Assembly: GCF_029871245.1 (NCBI RefSeq)
Contig: NZ_SSON01000073.1
Location: 151,257-215,256 of the forward strand
Length of the DNA: 64,000 nt
Reading direction: 5' to 3'
DNA from: Pseudomonas sp. BN102
Lineage (GTDB): Bacteria > Pseudomonadota > Gammaproteobacteria > Pseudomonadales > Pseudomonadaceae
The position numbers were made by a program, and so were the translations under genes. The notes under the pieces were generated by a model. It saw only the letters and a list, made by a program, of their open reading frames with translations, made no database searches and was not told the DNA's origin. Shown here piece by piece: positions 1 to 9,426 of this stretch (its first letter is position 1; every line of letters begins with the position of its first letter).

Positions 1-591
1 GGCGGAACGGCTGACGATGGTGGTCAGGTCCTGGGTACTGTAGAACTCCAGGCGCTGGACTATGCCGAAGCGGTCGCGCAGGGGGTTGGTGAGCATGCCG
101 GCGCGCGTGGTGGCGCCAACCAGGGTGAAGGGCGGCAGATCCAGCTTGATGGAACGCGCGGCCGGGCCTTCACCGATCATGATGTCGAGCTGGAAATCTT
201 CCATCGCCGGATAGAGCACTTCCTCGACTATCGGCGAGAGGCGGTGGATTTCGTCGACGAAAAGCACGTCGCCGGCTTCCAGGTTGGTGAGCAGCGCCGC
301 CAGGTCGCCCGGGCGCTCCAGCACGGGGCCGGAGGTGCTCTTGATGGACACGCCCATCTCGCTGGCGATGATATTCGCCAGGGTAGTCTTGCCCAAGCCC
401 GGCGGGCCGAAGATCAGCGTATGGTCGAGGGCCTCGCTCCGTCCCTTGGCAGCCTGGATGAACAGTTCCATCTGTTCGCGCACAACGGGCTGGCCGATGT
501 AGTCGGTGAGCCGCAGCGGGCGGATGGCACGGTCCAGCTGCTCGTCGCGGTCGCGGCTGCTGGCGGTGATCAGGCGGTCGGCTTCGATCAT
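1..591 (-). CDS. ruvB: Holliday junction branch migration ATPase RuvB (N-terminal part; 3' end outside window)
   Basis: RuvB is the hexameric AAA+ motor that, with RuvA, drives branch migration of Holliday junctions in recombinational repair. I translated the minus strand from the ATG at 591 to the window edge, giving 197 residues. A Walker A motif (GPPGLGKT) lies at residues 62-69 and a Walker B DEIH at 113-116. The gene lies 6 nt after ruvA in the usual ruvC-ruvA-ruvB order, so it is almost certainly co-transcribed with them. About the last 150 residues (small ATPase lid and winged-helix domains) are beyond the edge. The call is firm; only the C-terminus is unseen. Confidence 0.97.
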   Translation of the reverse strand, partial: MIEADRLITASSRDRDEQLDRAIRPLRLTDYIGQPVVREQMELFIQAAKGRSEALDHTLIFGPPGLGKTTLANIIASEMGVSIKSTSGPVLERPGDLAALLTNLEAGDVLFVDEIHRLSPIVEEVLYPAMEDFQLDIMIGEGPAARSIKLDLPPFTLVGATTRAGMLTNPLRDRFGIVQRLEFYSTQDLTTIVSRSA

Positions 592-597
592 GCGGAG

Positions 598-1203
598 TTA
601 CACCATTCCTTTCAGGGCGCGGCGGATCATTTCTTCGCTGGACAGCCCATCTTCCTTGATGGCGGACACCGCGCGGCTGGCCTCCTGGGGTTTGAAGCCG
701 AGGGCGATCAGTGCGCTCAGGGCGTCATGCTCCGCACTGGAGACTGCCATACCCACCCGGGGTTCGACCACCAGGGTGGAGATGGCCGGCATGCTTTCCC
801 AGGCCTTGAAGCGGTCCTTGAGCTCCACTAGCAGGCGCTCGGCGGTCTTCTTGCCGACACCAGGAATCTTCACCAGGGTCGAGGTGTCCTGGGCCTGTAC
901 GCAACGCACCAGTTCGTCCACCTCCAGGCCAGACATCAGCGCCAGGGCCAGTTTCGGTCCCACGCCGTTGAGGCGGATCAGCTCGCGGAACAGCTCGCGA
1001 TCGCGTTTTTCGAAGAAGCCATAGAGCAGGTGGGCGTCTTCGCGCACCACCAGATGGGTGTGCAAGGTCACCGGCTCACCCACCGACGGCAGGCGATAGA
1101 GGGTGGTCATGGGTACTTCCATCTCGTAGCCCACGCCGTTGACGTCGAGTATCAGGTGCGGCGGTTGTTTCTCCGCCAGGTTGCCGCGTAGGCGTCCAAT
1201 CAC
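598..1203 (-). CDS. ruvA: Holliday junction DNA-binding subunit RuvA
   Basis: RuvA binds the four-way junction as a tetramer and loads the RuvB motor. The 201-residue product has the family length and three-part layout: an N-terminal OB fold, a central region with two helix-hairpin-helix elements (GVGPKLA near residue 80 and [10 protein letters not shown] near 115), and a flexible linker followed by a small C-terminal domain that contacts RuvB. It follows ruvC by 21 nt and precedes ruvB by 6 nt. No start other than the ATG at 1203 is needed. Confidence 0.97.
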   Translation of the reverse strand: MIGRLRGNLAEKQPPHLILDVNGVGYEMEVPMTTLYRLPSVGEPVTLHTHLVVREDAHLLYGFFEKRDRELFRELIRLNGVGPKLALALMSGLEVDELVRCVQAQDTSTLVKIPGVGKKTAERLLVELKDRFKAWESMPAISTLVVEPRVGMAVSSAEHDALSALIALGFKPQEASRAVSAIKEDGLSSEEMIRRALKGMV

Positions 1204-1224
1204 GAATAACGTCCTTTGAATAGG

Positions 1225-1749
1225 TTACAAACGGAGCCGGCCGCCACGGCGCTTGGCGGTCGCCAAACCGTGGGGGATCAGGCTCTGCCGATGGTGGGCA
1301 TGGCACAGGGCGATGGCCAGGGCGTCGGAGGCGTCGACCTGGGGTTTCTGCACCAACTTGAGCAGGTGCATGACCATCATCTGCACCTGCTGCTTGTCGG
1401 CGCCGCCGGTACCGGCGATGGCCTGCTTGACCTGGCTGGCGGTGTATTCGGCGATTTCCAGCCCCGCTTCGGCCGCGGCGACTATGGCCGCGCCACGGGC
1501 CTGGCCCAACTTGAGCGCGGAGTCGGCGTTGCGCGCCATGAACACCTGTTCGATACCCATGGTCACCGGCCCGTAGGTGCGAATCACCTCGCTCACACCT
1601 CGAAACACGATCTGCAGGCGTTCGTGCAGCACGCCGGCGCCGGTGCGGATGCAGCCGGAAGCGATGTACTCGCAGCCACGCCCGGTGTCACGCACCACGC
1701 CGTAGCCGGTGATGCGGGAGCCGGGGTCGATACCAAGAATCAGGGTCAT
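1225..1749 (-). CDS. ruvC: Crossover junction endodeoxyribonuclease RuvC
   Basis: RuvC is the dimeric resolvase that nicks Holliday junctions symmetrically after RuvAB migration. The product is 174 residues, the normal length. The acidic catalytic set of the RNase H-like fold is visible: D8 in GIDPG, E67 in GIEQVF, and D139/D142 in the VDASDA segment. It is first in the ruvC-ruvA-ruvB cluster, separated from the upstream yebC-type gene by 135 nt that include that gene's terminator, so ruvC probably has its own promoter in roughly 1750-1830. I see no clear LexA box in that gap. Confidence 0.97.
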   Translation of the reverse strand: MTLILGIDPGSRITGYGVVRDTGRGCEYIASGCIRTGAGVLHERLQIVFRGVSEVIRTYGPVTMGIEQVFMARNADSALKLGQARGAAIVAAAEAGLEIAEYTASQVKQAIAGTGGADKQQVQMMVMHLLKLVQKPQVDASDALAIALCHAHHRQSLIPHGLATAKRRGGRLRL

Positions 1750-1831
1750 GCCGCCGTGCGCTCCAGGAGCCGACCGGGGTCGGCATACTGTCTATTTATC
1801 CAGCCGCGAGTATACGGACCTGCCCGCCAAC

Positions 1832-1868
1832 AAAAAAGCCGGAAGCGCACTTGGCGACTTCCGGCTTC
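1832..1868 (-). terminator. Rho-independent terminator of the yebC/pmpR gene
   Basis: On the minus strand an 8-bp inverted repeat (GCCGGAAG / CTTCCGGC) closes a loop of about 15 nt and is followed by six T residues. It starts about 17 nt beyond the stop of the YebC-family gene and separates that transcript from ruvC. Confidence 0.85.
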
Positions 1869-1884
1869 GCAATCACGCCAGCGC

Positions 1885-2634
1885 TCAGCCGAGCTGCTCC
1901 ATGATCTCGTCGGGGATCTCGGCGTTGTGGTAGACGTTCTGGACGTCGTCCAGGTCTTCCAGCATGTCGATCAGCTTCAGCACTTTCTGCGCAGTTTCCA
2001 GATCGGCGATGGGCGCAGAGATGGACGGGATCATCGCCACTTCGGCCTCATCACCCTTGAAACCGGCAGCGGTCAGGGCCTCGTTTACCGAGAGGAAATC
2101 GGCGAAGGTGGTGTAGACCTCCACCGAGCCGTCTTCTTCCGCCACCACGTCGTCGGCGCCGGCTTCCAACGCAGCTTCCATCAGGGCTTCTTCGTTCACG
2201 CCAGGGGCGTAGCTGATCTGGCCCTTGCGGTCGAACATGTAGGAAACCGAACCGTCGGTACCCAGGTTGCCACCGCACTTACTGAAAGCATGGCGCACTT
2301 CGGCCGCGGTGCGGTTGCGGTTGTCGGTCATGGCTTCGACGATGATGGCCACGCCGCTCGGCGCATAGCCTTCGTAGCTCAGCTCCACCATGTTGTCGGC
2401 ATCGCTGGAGCCGGCACCGCGGGCGATGGCGCGGTCGATGGTGTCGCGGGTCATGTTCGCGGTCAGCGCCTTGTCCACGGCGAGGCGCAGACGTGGGTTG
2501 TCCGCGGGGTTGCCGCCGCCGTGCTTGGCGGCCACAGTCAGCTCACGGATGAGCTTGGTGAAGATCTTGCCGCGCTTGGCATCCTGGCGTTCTTTGCGGT
2601 GCTTGATGTTGGCCCATTTGGAATGACCAGCCAT
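1885..2634 (-). CDS. pmpR: YebC/PmpR family transcriptional or translational regulator
   Basis: This is a 249-residue member of the YebC/TACO1 family, beginning with the hallmark [14 protein letters not shown] segment and carrying the acidic C-terminal domain. In P. aeruginosa the orthologue at this locus, PmpR, represses quinolone signalling through pqsR. Other family members help ribosomes on proline-rich stretches. The gene lies between aspS and ruvC, the conserved arrangement, with its own terminator downstream. The start at 2634 fits the invariant family N-terminus. The family is certain; whether it acts here on DNA or on ribosomes cannot be told from sequence. Confidence 0.93.
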   Translation of the reverse strand: MAGHSKWANIKHRKERQDAKRGKIFTKLIRELTVAAKHGGGNPADNPRLRLAVDKALTANMTRDTIDRAIARGAGSSDADNMVELSYEGYAPSGVAIIVEAMTDNRNRTAAEVRHAFSKCGGNLGTDGSVSYMFDRKGQISYAPGVNEEALMEAALEAGADDVVAEEDGSVEVYTTFADFLSVNEALTAAGFKGDEAEVAMIPSISAPIADLETAQKVLKLIDMLEDLDDVQNVYHNAEIPDEIMEQLG

Positions 2635-2695
2635 AACTCACTCCGTATTTTCTGAACGGGCGGCGCCGCCTGGCGCCGCCGCGGGTTGGTTCGAC

Positions 2696-4471
2696 TTACT
2701 CGGCTTTCGGCTGCTCGCGCAGACGGATGTGCAGCTCGCGCAGGGCCTTGGCATCCACGGCGCCCGGCGCCTGGGTCATGACGCAAGCCGCGCTCTGGGT
2801 TTTCGGGAAGGCGATCACTTCACGGATCGACGAGGCGCCGGTCATCAGCATTACCAGACGGTCCAGGCCGAAGGCCAGGCCGCCATGGGGCGGAGCACCG
2901 AACTTCAGGGCATCGAGGAGGAAGCCAAACTTCTCTTCCTGCTCTTCTTCGCTGATGCCGAGCACGCGGAACACCGCCTGCTGCATGCCCTTGTCGTGGA
3001 TACGGATGGAACCACCGCCCAGCTCGGTTCCGTTCAGCACCATGTCGTAGGCGCGGGACAGCGTCGCGGCCGGGTTGGCCTCCAGCTCTTCCGGAGTGCA
3101 CTTGGGCGAAGTGAAGGGGTGGTGCAGTGAGGTCAGGCTGCCGTCGTCGTTCTCTTCGAACATCGGGAAGTCCACGACCCACATCGGCGCCCACTCCTTG
3201 GTGAGCAGCTTGAGGTCATGGCCGACTTTGATACGCAGCGCGCCCAGGGCCTCGCTGACGACCTTGGCGCGGTCGGCGCCGAAGAACACGATGTCGCCAT
3301 CCTGGGCGCCCACGCGATCGAGGATCACGTTCAGGTTGTCCTCGGGGATGAACTTGACGATGGGCGACTGCAGGCCCTCGACGCCCTTGGCGCGCTCGTT
3401 GACCTTGATGTAGGCCAGGCCCTTGGCGCCGTAGATGCCGACGAACTTGGTGTAGTCGTCGATCTGGCTGCGCGGCATGCTCGCGGCACCCGGTACGCGC
3501 AGGGCGGCGACGCGGCCCTTCGGATCGTTGGCCGGGCCGCTGAACACCTTGAATTCCACTTCCTTGAGCTGGTCGGCGACATCCACCAGCTCCAGCGGGA
3601 TGCGCAGGTCCGGCTTGTCGGAACCGTAGCGGCGCATGGCTTCTTCGAAGGTCATGTGGGGGAATTCGTCGAATTCCAGGTCCAGCACTTCCTTGAACAG
3701 CTTGCGAATCATGTTCTCGGTAATGCCCATGATGTCGCTTTCATCGAGGAAGCTGGTCTCGATGTCGATCTGGGTGAATTCCGGCTGGCGGTCAGCACGC
3801 AGGTCTTCGTCACGGAAGCATTTGGCGATCTGGTAGTAGCGGTCGAAGCCGGCCACCATCAGCAGCTGCTTGAACAGCTGGGGCGATTGCGGCAGGGCGA
3901 AGAAGCTGCCGGCGTGGGTACGGCTCGGCACCAGGTAGTCGCGAGCGCCTTCCGGGGTGGCGCGGGTCAGGATCGGGGTCTCGACGTCGAGGAAGCCGTT
4001 CTCGTCCAGGTAGCGACGGATGCTGCTGGTGATGCTGGAACGCAGTTTCAGCTTGGCCGCCATTTCCGGACGGCGCAGGTCGATGAAGCGATAGCGCAGG
4101 CGGGTTTCCTCGCCTACGTCGGAATATTCGTCCAGCGGGAACGGCGGAGTCTCGGCCTGGTTCAGCACTTCCAGCTCGTAGCCCAGCACCTCGATGCCAC
4201 CAGAGGCCATGTTCGGGTTGACCGCACCGGCAGGACGCTTGCGCACCTTGCCGACGATCTTCACCACGTATTCGCTGCGCACGCGGTCGGCGCGGGCGAA
4301 GGTCTCTTCGCGATCCGGGTCGAACACCACCTGGGCCAGGCCTTCGCGGTCACGGATATCGAGGAAAATGACCCCGCCGTGGTCACGGCGACGGTGTACC
4401 CAACCGCAGAGGGTGACTTCCTGGCCATCCAGGCTCTCGTTCAGTTGGCCGCAATAGTGGCTGCGCATCAT
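2696..4471 (-). CDS. aspS: Aspartyl-tRNA synthetase
   Basis: This class II synthetase of 591 residues charges tRNA-Asp. In pseudomonads the bacterial-type enzyme is generally non-discriminating and also mischarges tRNA-Asn for the GatCAB pathway. Visible parts are the N-terminal OB anticodon-binding domain ([11 protein letters not shown]..., [11 protein letters not shown]), class II motif 2 ([14 protein letters not shown]), the bacterial GAD insertion domain, and motif 3 ([12 protein letters not shown]) near the C-terminus. I chose the ATG at 4471 because the known family N-terminus begins there; the frame stays open about 86 codons further upstream without coding character. It is 61 nt upstream of the yebC-type gene. 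Confidence 0.97.
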   Translation of the reverse strand: MMRSHYCGQLNESLDGQEVTLCGWVHRRRDHGGVIFLDIRDREGLAQVVFDPDREETFARADRVRSEYVVKIVGKVRKRPAGAVNPNMASGGIEVLGYELEVLNQAETPPFPLDEYSDVGEETRLRYRFIDLRRPEMAAKLKLRSSITSSIRRYLDENGFLDVETPILTRATPEGARDYLVPSRTHAGSFFALPQSPQLFKQLLMVAGFDRYYQIAKCFRDEDLRADRQPEFTQIDIETSFLDESDIMGITENMIRKLFKEVLDLEFDEFPHMTFEEAMRRYGSDKPDLRIPLELVDVADQLKEVEFKVFSGPANDPKGRVAALRVPGAASMPRSQIDDYTKFVGIYGAKGLAYIKVNERAKGVEGLQSPIVKFIPEDNLNVILDRVGAQDGDIVFFGADRAKVVSEALGALRIKVGHDLKLLTKEWAPMWVVDFPMFEENDDGSLTSLHHPFTSPKCTPEELEANPAATLSRAYDMVLNGTELGGGSIRIHDKGMQQAVFRVLGISEEEQEEKFGFLLDALKFGAPPHGGLAFGLDRLVMLMTGASSIREVIAFPKTQSAACVMTQAPGAVDAKALRELHIRLREQPKAE

Positions 4472-4588
4472 GGTCGTGTTTCGCTTCTCTTGAGTCTTGA
4501 ATTCGTCCGGCCACCCACGGGGCGGCGGAGCATCCGGCGGCGGTGCAACCCCCTGCCGGACTGGCCGGGGCTCGCGGCAAAGAGCGGG

Positions 4589-4594
4589 ATTATA
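4589..4594 (-). promoter_or_regulatory. Candidate -10 element for aspS
   Basis: The minus strand reads TATAAT here, 118 nt upstream of the aspS ATG in the divergent gap between aspS and the short-chain dehydrogenase. No good -35 hexamer is at the expected distance, so this is a weak call resting on the perfect -10 match and its position. Confidence 0.4.
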
Positions 4595-4740
4595 TAGCGT
4601 AAATTGCCACCGCGCAGCCGCCCGCCCGAAGGCCCCGGAAGCCGCAGGCGAGAGCCGGTTCGCTTGCTGGGCTGGATCGCAGTGACTAAGCTCGCCTGCA
4701 CTCGCCCGACGGACGGACACGCGACACACAAGGAGTGGAC

Positions 4741-5559
4741 ATGCAACCGCTAGCAGGAAAGGTCGCGGTCATCACTGGCGCAGGCTCCGGCATCGGCCGC
4801 GCCCTGGCCAGCCAGCTCTCGGCACACGGCTGCCACCTGGCCCTCGCCGACATCGACGCCGCCAGCCTCGAAGCCACCGCCGCGCCACTGCGCCAGGAAG
4901 GCCTGCGGCTGTCCACCCATACCCTCGACGTCGCCGACCGCGATGCCGTGCACGCCTTCGCTGGCGCCGTCCTGGCCCACCACGGCAGCGCCCACCTGGT
5001 GATCAACAATGCCGGCGTGGCGGTGTCCCAGACCATCGCGGAGCTGCGCTACGACGACTTCGAGTGGCTGATGGGCATCAATTTCTGGGGCGTGGTGCAT
5101 GGCACCAAGGCCTTCCTGCCGCACCTGCTTGAGCAGGGCGAAGGCCATATCGTCAATCTCTCGAGCATTTTCGGCATCGTCAGCGTGCCCACCCAGGGCG
5201 CCTACAACGCCAGCAAGTTCGCGGTGCGCGGCTTCACCGAAGCGCTGCGCCAGGAGCTGAGCGGGACGCCGATCAGGGTGAGCTGCGTCCACCCCGGGGG
5301 CATCCGCACCAATATCGCCCGATCGGCGCGCTTCTATCAGGGCGTCGACGGCAAACGCGACGCCAGCAAGGCGGCCGCTCGCTTCGACAGGCTGGCGCGC
5401 ACCTCCGCCGAGCAGGCCGCGCGCATCATCATCGACGGCATACAGGCGGGCCGGCCGCGCATCCTGGTCGGCGCTGACGCGCGCTTCCTCGACCACCTGC
5501 AGCGCCTGCTGCCGGCCAGCTATCCCCGCCTGCTGGGCAAACTGCTGAATAAGGGCTGA
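4741..5559 (+). CDS. Short-chain dehydrogenase/reductase (classical SDR)
   Basis: This 272-residue NAD(P)-dependent oxidoreductase of the classical SDR type has the cofactor motif TGAGSGIG at residues 12-19, the NNAG structural motif near residue 90, and the catalytic set Ser141/142, Tyr155 and Lys159 (YNASK). The substrate cannot be read from sequence. The ATG at 4741 is preferred over a GTG two codons earlier because an AGGAG ribosome site ends 5 nt before it. It stands alone between divergent aspS and the downstream Dps gene. Confidence 0.88.
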   Translation: MQPLAGKVAVITGAGSGIGRALASQLSAHGCHLALADIDAASLEATAAPLRQEGLRLSTHTLDVADRDAVHAFAGAVLAHHGSAHLVINNAGVAVSQTIAELRYDDFEWLMGINFWGVVHGTKAFLPHLLEQGEGHIVNLSSIFGIVSVPTQGAYNASKFAVRGFTEALRQELSGTPIRVSCVHPGGIRTNIARSARFYQGVDGKRDASKAAARFDRLARTSAEQAARIIIDGIQAGRPRILVGADARFLDHLQRLLPASYPRLLGKLLNKG

Positions 5560-5693
5560 ACCGCACAGGGGCCAATGACTTCTAACCATCGCTTTCATTG
5601 ATAGAAGACAAGGCAGGGTCCGGCCTGCCCCGTGATAGGCTCTGCCCATCACGGGGTCGATACGGGCCCCACGCTACCGAGAGGAGAACTGGT

Positions 5694-6164
5694 ATGGAAA
5701 TCAACATCGGAATCGCCGAACAGGATCGCGCAGCCATCGCGGAGGGTCTGTCCCGCCTGCTGGCCGACACCTACACCCTCTACCTGAAGACCCACAACTT
5801 CCACTGGAACGTCACCGGCCCCATGTTCAACACCCTGCACCTGATGTTCGAAGGGCAGTACACCGAACTGGCCCTGGCGGTCGACGCCATCGCCGAGCGT
5901 ATCCGCGCCCTGGGCTTCCCGGCGCCCGGCACCTACGCCGCCTACGCCCGCCTGTCCTCGATCAAGGAAGAGGAAGGCGTGCCGACAGCCGAGGACATGA
6001 TCAAGCAACTGATCCAGGGCCAGGAAGCGGTAGTGCGCACCGCACGCGGTATTTTCCCGCTGCTGGACAAGGTCAGCGACGAACCTACCGCCGACCTGCT
6101 CACCCAGCGCATGCAGATCCACGAAAAGACCGCCTGGATGCTGCGCAGCCTGCTCGCCGCCTGA
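5694..6164 (+). CDS. Dps-type ferritin-like DNA-binding stress protein
   Basis: This 156-residue four-helix-bundle protein is of the Dps/mini-ferritin family, which assembles as a dodecamer, oxidises and stores iron, and protects DNA from oxidative damage. The inter-subunit ferroxidase ligands are present with canonical spacing: H37 (HWN), H49, D64 and E68. There is no lysine-rich N-terminal tail of the E. coli Dps kind, so strong non-specific DNA binding is less certain. The start at 5694 has a GAGGAGA ribosome site 7 nt upstream. A terminator follows at 6180, so it is probably a single-gene transcript. I see no convincing OxyR or Fur site in the 130 nt upstream. Confidence 0.93.
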   Translation: MEINIGIAEQDRAAIAEGLSRLLADTYTLYLKTHNFHWNVTGPMFNTLHLMFEGQYTELALAVDAIAERIRALGFPAPGTYAAYARLSSIKEEEGVPTAEDMIKQLIQGQEAVVRTARGIFPLLDKVSDEPTADLLTQRMQIHEKTAWMLRSLLAA

Positions 6165-6179
6165 CCTCCGGCATCAAGC

Positions 6180-6207
6180 AAAAAGGCCCGGGAAACCGGG
6201 CCTTTTG
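6180..6207 (+). terminator. Rho-independent terminator after the Dps gene
   Basis: A 7-bp stem (GGCCCGG / CCGGGCC) with a GAAA loop is flanked by an A run and TTTT, starting 15 nt after the Dps stop codon. Confidence 0.88.
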
Positions 6208-6270
6208 CTAGGCGTCGCAGCCGGCCTGCTCTATGCTCTGGCAATTCGATATTTCGCCACAGTGAAATGC

Positions 6271-7338
6271 ATGAGCCAGCCTCCGAAACCAACGTCGCTG
6301 CTTGAGCTCTACCCCGAAGAAACCCGTGAGGCCGCCGACCTGCTGAAGCAGGCCGTCCCCCACATGGTGCGCCATGCCATTCCGCCGAACCCGGTGCATT
6401 ACGCCCTCTGGTACACCTACAGCAAGGGAGTGGAGCCCGATCTCAACCGCCGCCTGGACAAGATCACCAAGGACTTCGATGTCTTCCCGCCGGAATCGGC
6501 CATCAAGCTGTTTCGCGACTACATCATCCGCGGCGAACTGGAAGAGGCGCGCCAGGGCCAGCAACAAGTCATCGAACTGGTGGACGACATCGAAGGCGAT
6601 GTCAGCCGCAGTGTCACCGGCAGCCAGGCCTACCAGAGCAGCCTGACGGCGGGCCTTGCCGCCCTGCACGAGCCCATCATCGACGACCTGCCCAGTGTGC
6701 TGAACCATCTCCAGGAAAGCACCCAGCTGATGCAGGAACAGCAGGAACAATTCCTTTACCGCCTGCGCACCGCACAGTCGGAAATCCAGCAACTGCGCAG
6801 CCAGCTGGAACGGGCCCAACTGGCTGCTACCCTCGACGGCCTGACCCAGGTGTTCAACCGCCAGGCCTTCACCCGCCTGCTCGAGCAATCCCTGAAGAAT
6901 GGCCAGGAAGGCCTGGCCCTGGTGATGCTGGATATCGACCATTTCAAGCAGTTCAACGACCAGTTCGGCCACCCACTGGGAGATCGCGTGCTCCAGCACG
7001 TGGGCCAGTTGCTGCGGGAACTGCTGCCCCCGCGCGCGATGGCGGCGCGCTACGGCGGCGAGGAATTCTGCGTGGTGCTGCGCGACTGCCAGAACCTCGA
7101 CACGGCACGCGCCTTCGCCGAGCAACTGCGCAGCAAGATGCAGGCGCTGCGGGTCAAGGTACGGCGTACCGACCAGGTCCTCGACACCATCACCGCCAGC
7201 TTCGGCCTGGCCCTGGCAGAACCCGGCGACAGCCTGGAAAGCCTGATCACCCGCGCTGACGACGCGCTTTACCAGGCCAAGCGCAACGGCCGCAACCAGG
7301 TGCATCCGCCAGCCCCTGAACCTGCGCTAACCGCTTGA
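6271..7338 (+). CDS. Diguanylate cyclase with an N-terminal helical domain
   Basis: This 355-residue soluble protein should make cyclic-di-GMP. Residues 1 to about 165 are a helical domain I do not recognise; about 165-190 looks like coiled coil (QQEQF...SEIQQLRSQLERAQL), typical of the dimerising linker before a GGDEF domain. The catalytic motif is intact as GGEEF at 262-266 within RYGGEEF. The product-binding inhibitory site (RxxD before the motif) is absent: the aligned stretch reads PPRA. There is no signal peptide or membrane segment. The ATG at 6271 has no strong ribosome site; an upstream alternative would add only codons overlapping the terminator. Confidence 0.88.
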   Translation: MSQPPKPTSLLELYPEETREAADLLKQAVPHMVRHAIPPNPVHYALWYTYSKGVEPDLNRRLDKITKDFDVFPPESAIKLFRDYIIRGELEEARQGQQQVIELVDDIEGDVSRSVTGSQAYQSSLTAGLAALHEPIIDDLPSVLNHLQESTQLMQEQQEQFLYRLRTAQSEIQQLRSQLERAQLAATLDGLTQVFNRQAFTRLLEQSLKNGQEGLALVMLDIDHFKQFNDQFGHPLGDRVLQHVGQLLRELLPPRAMAARYGGEEFCVVLRDCQNLDTARAFAEQLRSKMQALRVKVRRTDQVLDTITASFGLALAEPGDSLESLITRADDALYQAKRNGRNQVHPPAPEPALTA

Positions 7339-7376
7339 TTTGAGAAGCCCCGCCCTTTGCTGTTAAATACAGCCCG

Positions 7377-7406
7377 TGCCGCACGCCCTTGCCCGGTCGT
7401 GCGGCA
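7377..7406 (+). other. Perfect 9-bp hairpin in the probable leader of the cold-shock-domain gene
   Basis: TGCCGCACG at 7377-7385 pairs perfectly with CGTGCGGCA at 7398-7406 across a 12-nt loop. There is no T run, so it is not a terminator. It sits about 70 nt before the presumed start of the membrane cold-shock protein and could be a folded 5' leader. Function is not established. Confidence 0.4.
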
Positions 7407-7474
7407 TAGGCCGGAGCATGCGCCCTTTTCATCCCGCGCGGCCCGGCTCTTCCGTTAGAGATTCCGTTTCCAAG

Positions 7475-8092
7475 GTGAATCCATTGAACATACTGAAAAT
7501 CGTCCATCTGCTGACGGGCGCTGCCGCATTGCTATTGTCATTCATTCCGAGCCTGCGCGCCGACGCCCTGCCCTACCTGCAACAACCCGATGCTCTCTAC
7601 CTGGCCTTCTGCGGCCTGCTCAACCTGCTGCTGGCCCCAGTCGTTCCGGCCTGGACCAAGGGCCTGCGCAACCAGTTGCAGAGCCTGGTATCCGCGCTGC
7701 TGGTCCTGGCGGTGATCCTGCAGACGCTGATCCTCCTCGCGCCATTGCCGGTCATTGGCGAGCACCCCGCCATCCTGATCAGCCTCTTTGCCCTGATCCT
7801 GGCCGTCGCCCTGCACCTGGCCATCAACCTGCGCAAGGTCACCCAGGCACCACCCCTGCCCCAGGACATGTCCAACCGCGAAACCGGCACCGTGAAGTGG
7901 TTCAACACATCCAAGGGCTTCGGCTTCATCTCCCGCGACTCGGGGGATGACATCTTCGTGCACTTCCGCGCCATCCGTGGCGAAGGCCACCGGGTATTGA
8001 TCGAAGGCCAGCGTGTGGAGTTCTCGGTTATCCAGCGTGACAAGGGCCTGCAGGCCGAAGACGTGATCGCCGCGCTCCCCAGCAGACGCTGA
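7475..8092 (+). CDS. Membrane protein with C-terminal cold-shock domain
   Basis: This roughly 205-residue fusion joins an N-terminal membrane part to a cold-shock domain. Four hydrophobic segments are visible at about 6-26, 41-60, 68-90 and 98-119. The cold-shock domain starts near residue 138 and has both nucleic-acid-binding motifs, KGFGFI at 147-152 (RNP1) and DIFVHF at 159-164 (RNP2), so single-stranded RNA or DNA binding next to the inner membrane is plausible. The start is uncertain: GTG 7475 is used here, TTG 7484 and ATG 7418 are alternatives. A terminator shared with convergent slyX follows. P. aeruginosa has a gene annotated as a cold-shock protein in the same neighbourhood. Confidence 0.85.
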   Translation: MNPLNILKIVHLLTGAAALLLSFIPSLRADALPYLQQPDALYLAFCGLLNLLLAPVVPAWTKGLRNQLQSLVSALLVLAVILQTLILLAPLPVIGEHPAILISLFALILAVALHLAINLRKVTQAPPLPQDMSNRETGTVKWFNTSKGFGFISRDSGDDIFVHFRAIRGEGHRVLIEGQRVEFSVIQRDKGLQAEDVIAALPSRR

Positions 8093-8104
8093 CACGCCCA
8101 ATTG

Positions 8105-8132
8105 AAAAGCCCGCCAATCGGCGGGCTTTTTT
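8105..8132. terminator. Bidirectional terminator between the cold-shock-domain gene and slyX
   Basis: An 8-bp stem (AGCCCGCC / GGCGGGCT) has a short AATC loop, with A residues on one side and six T residues on the other. It lies between two convergent genes and can serve both. Confidence 0.85.
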
Positions 8133-8140
8133 CATGCGGA

Positions 8141-8347
8141 TCAGTAATGGGGCGGCGGCGCCTCATCCTCACTGGAACCGAACTGGCTGAGCAACTCTTC
8201 CTGGCGCCTGGCCAGGGCCGCCAGCTGCAACTGCAGGCGCTCCACTACCCGCTGCTGCCCCACCAGTACATCGTTGAGGGTCTGAATGGTGTCGTCCTGG
8301 AAGGCCAGGCGACTCTCGAGGTCGGCGATGCGCATCTCCAGACTCAT
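8141..8347 (-). CDS. slyX: SlyX family protein
   Basis: This 68-residue protein is predicted to be almost entirely helical. It opens with the SlyX signature ([21 protein letters not shown]) and ends with the usual proline- and histidine-rich tail, here PPPHY. SlyX proteins are small coiled-coil proteins of unknown function. It begins 3 nt after the stop of the upstream HIT gene, so the two form an operon, an arrangement familiar in Pseudomonas. Confidence 0.92.
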   Translation of the reverse strand: MSLEMRIADLESRLAFQDDTIQTLNDVLVGQQRVVERLQLQLAALARRQEELLSQFGSSEDEAPPPHY

Positions 8348-8350
8348 GAT

Positions 8351-8776
8351 TCATTGCTCCACGAAGCGGAAATCATCGGCCAGCACCAGGCGCAGCCGGT
8401 CACGGATGGCGGCCACCTGTTCCGTCGAATAAGGAACCGCGGGAAGGCGCCCCCAGACCGGAGCCGGCCAGGCCGCATCGTCGCGACGGCGGATGATCAC
8501 ATGCATGTGCAACTGGCTGACCACATTACCCAGGGTGGCGACATTCATCTTGTCGGCGCCAAAGGCGTCCTTGAGTGTCTCCGCCAGAAAGCTGGTCTCC
8601 TGCCACAGCTGACGCTGCTCCTCGGCACCGAGCTGGAATAGCTCACTGACTTCCTCACGGCGCGGCACCAGGATGAACCAGGGATACTGCGCATCGTTCA
8701 TCAACAGCAGCCGGCACAGGGGGAAATCACCTATCGGCAGGGTGTCCTGCTGAAGTCTCGGGTCCAGGGTGAACAT
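8351..8776 (-). CDS. HIT-domain nucleotide-binding protein
   Basis: This 141-residue protein of the histidine triad superfamily belongs to the nucleotide hydrolases and transferases acting on adenylated substrates. The active-site segment reads QLHMHV rather than HxHxH, so the first histidine of the triad is a glutamine while the second and third remain; this variant is common in the proteobacterial subgroup. The start at 8776 (MFTLDPRLQQD) has a GGAG-type site upstream and matches the family N-terminus. It is first in an operon with slyX. The substrate is unknown. Confidence 0.9.
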   Translation of the reverse strand: MFTLDPRLQQDTLPIGDFPLCRLLLMNDAQYPWFILVPRREEVSELFQLGAEEQRQLWQETSFLAETLKDAFGADKMNVATLGNVVSQLHMHVIIRRRDDAAWPAPVWGRLPAVPYSTEQVAAIRDRLRLVLADDFRFVEQ

Positions 8777-9320
8777 ACTGACCTCTCCTGTTCGACTATG
8801 GATAACTGAGCTTAACCCTCCCCCCACTCACCGGCCCAGCGCCGAGTGGCGGAGAAGGGCACGCAGCATATCCAAGGAGCGATCACAACGAAACTCGCCG
8901 CCCTTCCTTTATATAAGGAAGACCAGGCAAAGCGTCGACAGCGTTACCGCGCGCACCAAAACCATGCAGGCAGCATTTTTCGTTACCGCTCGCAACACCC
9001 GGGTTACGACTGCCCAGCATTCGCACTAGCCGCGACCGCTACATGCTTCCCCACCACTGACTGTCAATAGCCACTCAATACGCAAAACGCCTCATATCGG
9101 GGCAGCAGATTCCTCTATCGACCATGCAGGCAATGGGTTCTGACGTCTGGAACGACCGATCCACATGGGCAGGGACAAATTTCGCCTGGCCTCCCTGCGA
9201 TTGTGCACGTTTGTTGCTTATCACCTGCCAGGTCACAGGCGGGATCGGGAATAAATCCAATGGAAGCCCACCCGCAAAGTGCCCCGGATACATAGGGGAT
9301 GAAGGGATGCAAGGCAAAAC

Positions 9321-9358
9321 CTATAGATATGCGACACAGTTCTTCTCGATTTGCGACA
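9321..9358 (-). promoter_or_regulatory. Tandem ArgR-like operator upstream of oprD
   Basis: On the minus strand two TGTCGC half sites lie 16 nt apart; the first continues as TGTCGC-N8-AA, the consensus known for the P. aeruginosa arginine regulator ArgR. P. aeruginosa oprD is known to be induced through ArgR by arginine and glutamate, so the position about 150 nt before the oprD start makes functional sense. The assignment is from pattern matching by eye. Confidence 0.6.
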
Positions 9359-9405
9359 GCACTGTGAAGAAATCGTAAGGACTAGGTTTCAACTATCGCC
9401 ATAAT

Positions 9406-9426
9406 TGTCGCCGTGCTATAAGTTAG
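9406..9426 (+). promoter_or_regulatory. Second ArgR-like site near the oprD promoter
   Basis: The plus strand has TGTCGC at 9406-9411, then 8 nt, then AA, then 5 nt, an exact fit to TGTCGC-N8-AA-N5. It overlaps an AT-rich TATAAG that could be part of the promoter. A site here could activate or repress depending on the true start point. Confidence 0.5.

Noticed and set aside
7361-7371. CTGT...ACAG element resembling a LexA box
   Set aside because: The spacing is CTG-N7-CAG, not the N10 needed for LexA.
8828-9380. Short open frames of 70-90 codons in the HIT-oprD gap
   Set aside because: No ribosome sites, no family resemblance, and codon use unlike neighbours. The gap reads as regulatory DNA.
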